From Sclerotinia nivalis (lineage: Eukaryota > Ascomycota > Leotiomycetes > Helotiales > Sclerotiniaceae), in assembly GCA_029531795.1 (NCBI GenBank), contig JAPEIS010000009.1, forward strand, positions 248,001-312,000: DNA of 64,000 nt, given 5' to 3'. A program made the position numbers and the translations under genes. The stretch's first letter is position 1, and every line of letters starts with the position of its first letter. Below are positions 55,757 to 64,000 of this stretch, piece after piece. The notes beneath the pieces are model-generated. The model was not told the origin of the DNA and did no database searches. It worked only from the letters and a program-made list of their open reading frames with translations.

Positions 55757-58700
55757 AGCTTATCGCCGATCTTACAGCCGCCTGAACTCACTTGAAGAAA
55801 CAATGCAGAAAAAGCAAACGCGATCTCCAACTTTGAATTTGATTACACCTGGTCCAAGCCGTTTCACGACACCAGCCCCTTCGTAACCAGTGTTGTATTT
55901 GTTCTCTGGAACCATGCCCATCGTCACAGCCGCGTCTTTGAAATTGGCGACCACAGCCATTACCTCTATCTCAATATTTTCTGAATCTACCGGAACCTCT
56001 CCAACGGCTGTTTCGCGCCATGTGAGACCCTGAAAAGTTCCTAAGCGCTCAGCTCTTGTACGGCTGCTTCAACTTCATGTAGACTTTGAAGTATAGGCTC
56101 CGCACCTTCTATCTCAGCCCTCTTAAACTCATTGGCTGGAAGGTCCGGTATAACTCTTTGCACAAATAGAGTCCCGTTGCGTTCTACAAACTCTATCTCA
56201 ACAGAGGATCTCATGTCTGGAGGGCTGGATTCTAGCGATTTGAGAACCGTGTCAATGGCATAGTCTGTGGCAGGACCGGTGCTTGACTCGGGGTACAAAA
56301 TGCTAAGTTTGGCGCTAGGATCTTCTCGACGGCCCACACACAATAGACCTTGGACGAGAGCGTTATTAGGATTAGTCACCTTGTCTTGGGCACCTTTGGT
56401 GACCCAGAGTAGATGGTTCCCAGAACTGATGAGCGCTTCAAGGCCTTCCCACTGGGTTGCGTTGATATGTGTTAATACTGGGGCATAAAGCTCATCTAGA
56501 ACCAATACCACAGTTCCTGTTTCCGCAACAATGTTTGATGAGTACGTCACGTCCGTGATCTTCCACCCGGATAATCCTAACGCTGCTTTGAGAGAGCTAT
56601 CTAAGGACGGTGTATTCTCCGAAAGCCTCACGACACTTAGGTTCCTCGGGTGCGACTTGACTCTAATCTCGACTTCATTAGTGTACAAAGACCATGCTGG
56701 ACTGTCCCCATCACTAGGAACCTGTAAGATGAAAGTGATCATGAGCTTTGACATATTTGATGGTATCATTCACGCTCTGATCAATCACTGAAGTCTTGGA
56801 AATTTTCAAAATGACAAGGTCATACGTTGCGTGTGACGGCAATACCGAGGCTTCTTTAGTGGTGTTCAGTAGGAAGAACGATGTGTTGCTATTGGTCTTG
56901 TACTTGCTTTGGATACTGACGAGATCTTTGGCATTGTCCGAAGCAAAGTCGTACTGGAGGTAAGCGGATCTTGATGGTAAATCTCCAGGCTCAAACCAGA
57001 CAGACATTATCTCAGTAGGATTAAGGTTCACTTCAAGAATTCTTAAACCAGGCTTCTTGTGCGCAACCAGATCGATGACTACATCTAGTTGTATCTCAGA
57101 ATTTTCTGGATTCATACTGATCAACTTTTCCTGGGAAAAGAAAGTAATGCCTGGCTTCCAGGAAATGCAGTCGAATACATGTGGGTCCGTTTTAACTCCC
57201 ATATCTAACTTGGCAAATCGAAGCCCAGCTATCTGCATGAGAAGCACACCATTTTCGGGGTCATATACTGAGCAGTTAGCAAAGTAGCTCTTAGCTTCCT
57301 CAAGACGGCCACGGCCCGAGTATTCTGACGTGGCAAGCGAGAGGCCCTTCTGGAGACCACTAGGCACACTGTTAATTATGAGGTCATCAATGATCGCAGG
57401 AACCAAGACAGCATTCACTGAGCTACGTTCTCCTGCCCAGAGAGCAGGAGTGACCGTCTGAAAGCATCCATCCAGAGATGCCGGATGAATTGGATAATAG
57501 GACTGTGGTGACCATTTTGATGATGGCTCTGCCAACGATATCTGAACGCGAGATTGTCGTTGGCCGCTGTTGGGCTTGACTTTGAGGAGCCTCTGGAAAC
57601 TGGGTCCGAAACCATAGCCGGCTTCTACTTGAGATTTATACCAAACTTTGCCAGATGTTGAGTGTTGAAGAGTTTTGTTATCGGACTCCGTCAGATGTTC
57701 ATCAACAGGATCTTGTAGACGGATCAGACCTGAACAATGTTCAATCAAAAGATCTCCAGTAGTGGAAGAAATGCGAAATTCTCGCCAGTCTTTGCCACCA
57801 TGTTGTTGGGTCAGTGACAGCAGCACGGCTGACTCTTTATCATCCTCTGGTACTAAAGCTTTGGCAAAACGAATATTCCTAAACCGACAACACAGCTCAT
57901 TAGGTGAGTTAATGATTCTGTCCTCGGTAGTGGTGGCGCGCGTCTTTTGGTACAATCCTTCCACAGCCATTGCGATGTATCCAGCACCAGGCATCAAGAC
58001 GTCCGAACCCATGTTATGGTCTTTCAACCATGGTACGTCGGAAAGATTCAAAAGCTTTCGCCAAGTTAGTGATTTCCAAGTGGTCCCAATGACTTTGGCC
58101 CCAAGTAAATCGTGATTGACAAATCGTTTGAATCTCCAATCTACTCGATGCGTTTTCATGCCAGTGCTTGACTGAATGATTCCGGTGTAGTTGGGGAGGT
58201 CAACGATAGTTTTAGTCTCAGCATACTGGTTGGCATTTCTCAAACTGATATCATGACCGGCGACGAACAGACAACCTGCCAAATCAAAAATGGCTTTGCC
58301 CGCATTCTGACCTCGAGCCGATGAAGGACTGTAGGTGATGCTGTCGCCATTGGGCAATGATTTTAAATTTTGCGAGATAGGTCCAGCAAGTGCTTCCGAT
58401 GGACCAATTTCGATTAGATAGTTTGGTCCTTTCTCCTCCGAAAGCATCTCAATAAGGGCCTTATTAAAACACACCGGCGAAACCATGTTCGTTTTTCAAT
58501 ACAAAGCGTCCGTAATAGTGGTTTTCTTTGATCCGATGACTGAAGAAAACATCGATACATCTGATGATCCACGAAGGCAGGTGAAGTCAGATTTCAGAAG
58601 CTTCTCATACTCCTCGCTAATCACCTATAAGTTCAGAATGATAGACTAGGTCAATTTGTAGAAGTCTAGCGAAATGATCACCGGTTTTCAATTCCTCGGC

Positions 58701-60575
58701 CAATGATTCGAGCGCATTGCGTTTCCCGGATACAGTTAAACTGCTAGGAATATTAAAACATGCAATCCAGGCTTCATCGATATATTTCTTCAAGTATGGT
58801 AATACCCCTTCTGTTCCCAGACCTACCATTAATATATCAATTTCATTTTCAATTTCGTTCTTTCGATTTATAGTAACACAACCTCTGGAGTAAGCTACTC
58901 TGATAGCAATGGCTTGGTCGAGGAAACCGGTTACATATGCGGCAGCAATCTCTTTTGAAGAGTATCCAATTACGTTTTGAGGTTTGACACCCTATTTCTG
59001 AAGTATGTCTATAATGTATAATTGAAGTGCTGTGACAAGGGGCTATGAAAATTCTGGTCGACGGAAATGTTCAGTGCTACAAACCTCCATTAAGTCATGT
59101 ATTAATAACCAGGTTGGAGGCTCTGGAAGGCTTATTATTCTTGTCCATAAAAAGAATTGCAGTAGGTCCTTCCTCAATTGAGGCCACTGGGCACCCTGGC
59201 CGGTAAAAACAAACCTTATTCTCAGGGCTTCAGGATTCTTCTTTCCAACAACAAATTCATTTTCGTCAATATCAGTGTTTTGCGTTGTGATGTAAGCCCA
59301 ATGCCACAATCGTGTCCTCCTCTCCCAAAGCCTGTATGCGAGATCTTTGAGATTAACTTTTACAAATGGGTTGATCAAGTGATTGTACAGTGCCTTGATG
59401 TTAGTCTTTAGTGAGGCCTTGTCGTTTGCTGAGAGAACGAGTGTATGCGGATGCTCAGAGTCATCTTCATCCAAAGTAAGCTCACCACTATTATTAGAAA
59501 GATATGAAGTGACGTGGCTCGGCCCATCGGAAAATTTGGGTTATTCCAAGATTACTCATACGTTGGAACCTCCATATCCGAATGAAGTGACACTTGCTCT
59601 GCGGATAGAAGATTCAGGCCATGGTATCGCAGTCCGAGTAGCCTTCACTTTAAGGCGGCCAAAATTGGCTCTCGTCATATCAGCTTTAGTGATAAAAGGG
59701 TGCAAAATAAATTGCGTCAGATGTGCTTACTCTTTGGGCTGGGGTTTATGGAGGTGGGATTCCCCTGAATGATTCCATTTTTCTATAGCCATGACAGCTT
59801 TCATGATGCCTGATATACCCGCTGATGGCTCAGCATGTCCTAAATTGCTTTTCATCTTGATGTATCTCAGTAAAGATCCGTAATCAATAAGATCGTAAGG
59901 GGCTGAGGGGTTACTTACCGAGCTTGTTGAGCGCGTCCCAGAAAATGCCAAAGCGGCACCCTTTACTTCGGTAGGATCACCGGCCTGTACCAGGCATGTT
60001 AATCAAATCGGATTGCGCACACTTTGATATGGATAATATCACTCATACCTGTTTCCGGTACCATGGCACTCGAGATACGCGGTGTCAATCAAATCGGTAA
60101 TGCCTGCATTGGCATAAGCGGCTCTGATGGCAGCGAATTGTGCCTCGGTGCTAGGACTAGCAATTTAGGTGTTCTTCCGTCGCTATTGGTGGCAGAATCT
60201 CGGATCATAGCTCTTATGGGTCCCTGTCGCGAAGAGCGTCGGAGAGCCTTTTAAAAATGATACTACTCACTGCTTCGGCTTTTACATATCCATCGGCGTC
60301 GATATCAAGAGTATGACACAACCCAGTAGGCGAATGAGCATTGCCCACCGCTCCAAGATCCATCACATGCTCTGGATTCAGATAGAGGTTGCTGGTTGCA
60401 ATAATAGCCGCATTAATCTCTCTAGATTGTAGGTACCGGCAAGCTACGTCCAAACCCACAAGGCTACCAGAGCAAGCAGTATTGATAGTCACACTAGCAG
60501 ACACAAAATTTTAGGCTCGGTAGAGTACATTGCGTAGCCAATAATGGCGACCGGTTCTTGAGAATGTTGAGACAT
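55757..60575 (-). pseudogene. Broken highly reducing type I polyketide synthase
   Basis: Read on the minus strand from ATG 60575. KS starts (EPVAIIGYAMY), then jumps within about 20 codons to the active-site region NTACSGS (about 60465-60486), so roughly 150 KS residues are missing. Later KS blocks HGTGN, KSNLGHAE and SFGYGGSN follow, with introns. AT begins at VFTGQGAQWP (about 59220), but its GHSSGE-type nucleophile motif reads GYSSKE, with a TAG stop 25 bases before it (58992-58994). DH keeps WLKDHNM and HPASLDG (58.1-57.4 kb). A methyltransferase-like remnant and pseudo-KR region follow (to 56041). ER stops at KVGDRVCF near 55800, so the ER catalytic part, KR and ACP are absent. Frameshifts are visible near 60215, 56740 and 56040. 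It cannot make a working synthase; the original product is unknown. Confidence 0.85.
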
Positions 60576-61122
60576 TGTTATTTTGTTTTTGTTATGGTGC
60601 TGACTGGTGTTTTATTGATCAGATAGAAAAGTTGAAGAAGAAATTTGCTCATGAGTAGGCCGTTGTGATACCACAGCATCTTATACAAAAGGGAAGAAGT
60701 CGCATATAGAGTCTACATTCCCAATAACAGTCAGACTTCAAGTCCTACTCTTACCGCATGACGAATATACCTTACCTCTCGTCGTTGTTGATTTCAACCA
60801 GTATCTCTTAGAGACTTTGAAAATTCTCATTGACTTCTCCAGTGACTTCTATTGACTTTCCATTGACTTTTCCATTTTACTCCTTTCCTTACGCGACATG
60901 TGAATTACAAACGAGGGTAAGTAGACCTTGTACTCATGACACTGCAGATAAACAATCTAATCCAATACTCTCGAGGGGCGCGTACTCGCTTGAATCCGTG
61001 ATGACCTTGTATATAGAAAGCTGCAAGTAAGAGGCAGACAGCACCCGGCGACCGTCGTAAATTTTTCCGAACACTGTTTCCTCATGTCATAATACAATCT
61101 GCAATGTAAAATGAATTTATAC
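60576..61122. other. Spacer between the PKS relic and the P450 relic
   Basis: About 550 bp with repeated TTGACTT(T/C) steps near 60828-60870. It would have held the divergent promoters of the PKS and P450 genes. The upstream exons of the P450 are not recognisable here. Confidence 0.35.
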
Positions 61123-61508
61123 ATGAATCCCGATTTTTTTGAGGATCCATACGAGTTCCGCCCACGGAGATGGATTGAGAATCCCGGACTCGACAAAGCC
61201 TTTATTAGTTTCGCTCGAGGTACGAGGAACATTAACTGTATCGGGTATGTACACATTCTGTGTCATTCTTGTAAGCAACACTAACGAGCGCTTTTGTGTC
61301 AAACAGGATGAACTTTGCACGTGTCGAAATGTCCCTAGTTCTTATTCAAAAGGATGACATTTATTGCGGACAAGGTGCACGTGGATCGACGTTGGAATTG
61401 TATGATACGACACGTGAGAGAGATATCGACTTGAATCACGATTATATCATACCTTTTCCAGCGGAGGGCAGTCCTGGTTTGCGTGTTAAGATAAGAAATT
61501 GGACATAA
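61123..61508 (+). pseudogene. Cytochrome P450 C-terminal relic
   Basis: The 3' end of a P450 gene, exons 61123-61244 and 61307-61508 around a 62-nt intron (GTATGT donor, CACTAAC branch, AAACAG acceptor). It carries the meander block 'FEDPYEFRPRRWIENPG', the heme loop FARGTRNINCIG and the post-heme helix MNFARVEMSLVL. The loop has three residues between Arg and Cys instead of the usual one (FxxGxRxCxG), probably a 6-bp insertion of the AACATTAAC type. The I-helix and K-helix parts are missing. With the PKS, SDR and bANK genes it marks an old biosynthetic cluster. Confidence 0.75.
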
Positions 61509-62342
61509 TCGCATGAGTTTGCAGAAAGGATGTTGTAAGTGTTACTAGAGCAGTCGTTCATTATTGGTTGGTTCTAGGCCGGATGAGCCTAGCTCATTGT
61601 TTGAAGGGTTGCATTTGCGGCGGTTAGCTATTAAAGCCATCCCACTTCCAATTTTAGCTAGTTCGATAGTGATGAATTCATGCTAAATCACTTCCTGCGT
61701 TCCATAAGATGATCGTTGAAGTTGAGGAGGAAGGTAACGCGGTTTGTGGAATATGATGAAATGGTTGTTCCTAAGACATCAGAGAGAGTCATTCACAGGA
61801 ATAGAGTATCTGTGGAACATTTATTGAATATCTTACATCCGTTAACGAAGGAAAGCTTTTCCTGGATAAATAACAACATCTAAAGCTGCCATTAAAAATA
61901 GCCTTCAGAGTCCGCATGATAATGACTTGAGTAGTATATATCTCTCCTCCGTTTCTAGGGGCACATCTCAAGATATCGGCTCTATTTACTGAATGGTAGG
62001 ACCTGGAAGTGTAGGCGGACTTACTAGGGTCATTCTGAAACCCAAAGTTATTTGGAAATGAGAAAAGGGTCTCAGCAATTTGCCCAGAAGTTATAAGCCA
62101 TATCTAGCATCTGCGAAATACTTTGTGGCTAAGTTATTATATAACTAGGCGAACTTTGCAATGGCTTGGGTGAGAGGAGCAGTGTTGCCGCGAGGAGACA
62201 AGGCAAACAACAGGCACAGCTTATACACTACAGGATTTGTCTGAAGAGCAGGTTTCAATATGAATTTAATTCAGGCGAAAAGTACATATTTCTTCTCGAC
62301 CCAGCTTGGTGTATTCTCCAAGCGGCCATCATGTGACTACCA
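61509..62342. other. Intergenic region between P450 relic and SDR
   Basis: About 830 bp. No supported gene; short frames only. Confidence 0.35.
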
Positions 62343-63266
62343 CTACCAAGGAAGGAGCTCACCATCCCACCTGACGAACTTCCCTCCATGGGTCTCTCTA
62401 GTACTAGCAGTTATGACCTTTTCCAATCCAGTGGCACACTCCGCGACTCCAAGAGCAGCTTTCTCGAATCCGAACTGGCGAGCACCAATATTTCCGAGAT
62501 CAGTTTGAACCCATCTAAACGTCGTCTTAGCAAAAATCAAAGATAAAAGGGAATCACTGGGCCAAGCTTACCCAGGATCGATGGGAAAAGCAATAAGACC
62601 GGGTTCTTCGAGGTGAATGGCCTTGGTAAGCCAGTGAATGACCACTTTGGAAGGCGCATATGCGGCATTCGGATAGGGTAGTTGGTTCCTGTAAGCTGTT
62701 AATACACGTGATTTGTTTAAAATACTCGTGATCACACGAGGAGAGAATCAAATACTATATAAATCATTATTAGCTAACAGTCACCATAGTAAATCGAAAT
62801 TGAAAAGCACTCTTACCGTGAGATATGCTGCAGAAGAACCGATGCAAATGAATTTCCCAAGTTCAGATTTCTTCAAGAGGGGAAGTGTCGCTTGATACAA
62901 CCAGATAAAACCGTGCACGTTTGGAACAAAGTGGCCATGTATATCCTCGACCTTCACTTCTGAAACTTTAGGCCAAGAGTAGCAGACCGCAGCATTGGAA
63001 ACCACAATATCTATATGATCAATGCCCTGGGATTCCAATTGCTTCACAGCCTCAAGAGCATCTGTAGGGACAGTAGCATCAAGTTTGACGACGATGAGAG
63101 AAGATCCCTCAGCTGCAGGCAAGTCTGAGAGTGCCTTGGATGTAGGATGATTCGGATCGCGGTTTGCGGCAATAACAGTGTGATTTTGTTTAGAAAGATA
63201 AAGCTCGAGGAGACCCTTGCCAATGCCTCTGTTGGCGCCAGATATAAGAACAATAGTTGGTGCCAT
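62343..63266 (-). CDS. Short-chain dehydrogenase/reductase (fungal ketoreductase-like), possibly damaged at intron 1
   Basis: N-terminal exon 63266-62817 encodes the NADPH Rossmann motif 'IVLISGANRGIGKGLLELYL', 'DIVVSNAAV' and the Ser region ICIGSSAAYLT. The middle exon, ending at 62572, has NAAYAPSK (catalytic Tyr and Lys). The last exon 62514-62343 has 'WVQTDLGNIGARQFGFEKAA' and ends ELLPW. The second junction (GG|A, DPGWVQTD) is clean. The first is not: the obvious GTAAGA donor (62816) and the ACAG acceptor that restore family spacing are off by one base. The only phase-consistent pairing uses a weaker GTGACT donor at 62784 with the acceptor ending at 62689, giving 256 residues with about ten extra. 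So either a frameshift at the splice site or unusual splicing. Family members include reductases of polyketide pathways. Confidence 0.7.
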
Positions 63267-64000
63267 ATTGCCTTGATGTCGGATCGAAATCGATGCGAAA
63301 GATTATCTTCAATTAGATGTTATTGTTGATATGATTGTTGGTGTCAAATTGATGTTTAAGAAGCCAGAGAAGCATCTTTTATATTGTTAAGGATTTCATG
63401 ACGATGGGCTTCATGGCTCTTTCAGCCGCCGCATTCCGCCGAACAATCGTCCGTCTCCGTTTTCCGTGAAACAATCCGCTCTTTTTTGTGAAATGCATTC
63501 GGTAGTAAAAGAGCGGGATCCGTCCAAAAATCCGTATTTTGATGGGGGGAGGGGAGGGGGGTGGAGCGCATTAGAGTTTGGAATAATTCGTTAAAAAATC
63601 TATCATATAATGAATTTATATAGATGCAGATTTAAAACAATAGATACTAAAAAGATACCCTGATTTTTCTTTTGCGTTAAAATCTGTTCTTTTTATAGAT
63701 TGTTATAGACTTGGATACTCTGAAACTATAATAAATATAATGAATATATTCTGAAATTATAGAGTTTCGTTGATTTATTATAAAATAAGATTAGCTCTAT
63801 ATTCGCTTAATTAACTATTCAAATAATAATAATGAATTCAATTTTTATTTATAAACATATACATAATACGTATACTCACTCTACTTCCTTAGATTTTGAC
63901 GGACTTTACAACAGATTGTATTACCGAAGAGTAAACTATGCCAGATTCGAATCTATCAATATTTTAACGGATTTCTAAAAGAGCGAATTCCGCTTAAAAA
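63267..64000. other. AT-rich terminal stretch with a G-rich tract
   Basis: No gene seen. A G-rich tract (63544-63561: G6, G4 and G6 separated by single A) could form a G-quadruplex. The rest is very AT-rich with TATAA/AATAAT steps. Confidence 0.4.

Noticed and set aside
1..64000. CRISPR arrays, prokaryotic operons, insertion sequences, riboswitches, rRNA genes
   Set aside because: None seen. The DNA is eukaryotic nuclear with spliceosomal introns, and the repeats present are micro/minisatellites and MITEs.

Overview
The window is nuclear DNA of a filamentous ascomycete. The genes carry short introns (about 45-130 nt) with GTAAGT/GTATGT-type donors, CTAAC/CTGAC-like branch sites and AG acceptors. 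The gene set is typical of Pezizomycotina: creC, gem1, SPX-ankyrin gde1, a bANK (bZIP plus ankyrin) regulator, a reducing polyketide synthase and arsH. Gene style, AT-rich gene-poor islands and transition-type decay fit a Leotiomycete of the Botrytis/Sclerotinia kind, but that placement is inference only.

Layout. 1-11.2 kb: end of mitochondrial uL6m, a HAL2/MET22 bisphosphate nucleotidase, an Rsm1/ZC3HC1-like zinc-finger gene, a pogo-like MITE, a lone FAD monooxygenase, an AT-rich gap with a minisatellite, an odd tRNA-Leu(UAG)-like gene and SEN54. 11.2-25.6 kb: a gene-poor, AT-rich accessory island with decayed genes, a hAT-like MITE, a C24 homopolymer and one intact-looking gene, a divergent GCN5 paralogue. 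25.6-50.8 kb: a conserved housekeeping block of creC, gem1, rpn7, abd1 (cap methyltransferase), alanine aminotransferase, gde1, dbr1, an RPR2/SNM1-type RNase P/MRP subunit, zpr1 and arsH. 50.8-54.3 kb: a second AT-rich gap holding a near-perfect 67-bp inverted repeat and a larger hAT-like MITE. 54.3-63.3 kb: the remains of a secondary-metabolite locus, with an apparently intact ToxE-type bANK regulator, a truncated and multiply broken highly reducing PKS, a P450 C-terminal relic and an SDR ketoreductase-like gene. The last 0.7 kb is AT-rich DNA without a gene.

Functional themes. Several neighbours act in RNA processing (sen54, abd1, dbr1, rpr2-like). An intron-bearing tRNA gene lies next to a subunit of the enzyme that removes tRNA introns. 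Four head-to-head pairs probably share promoters: hal2/rsm1, creC/gem1, rpn7/abd1 and dbr1/rpr2. Exon models for creC, gem1, rpn7, gde1, dbr1, zpr1, arsH and bANK were built by hand, and all have consistent reading phase and total lengths divisible by three. Functions are family-level calls from protein motifs, with no database search.
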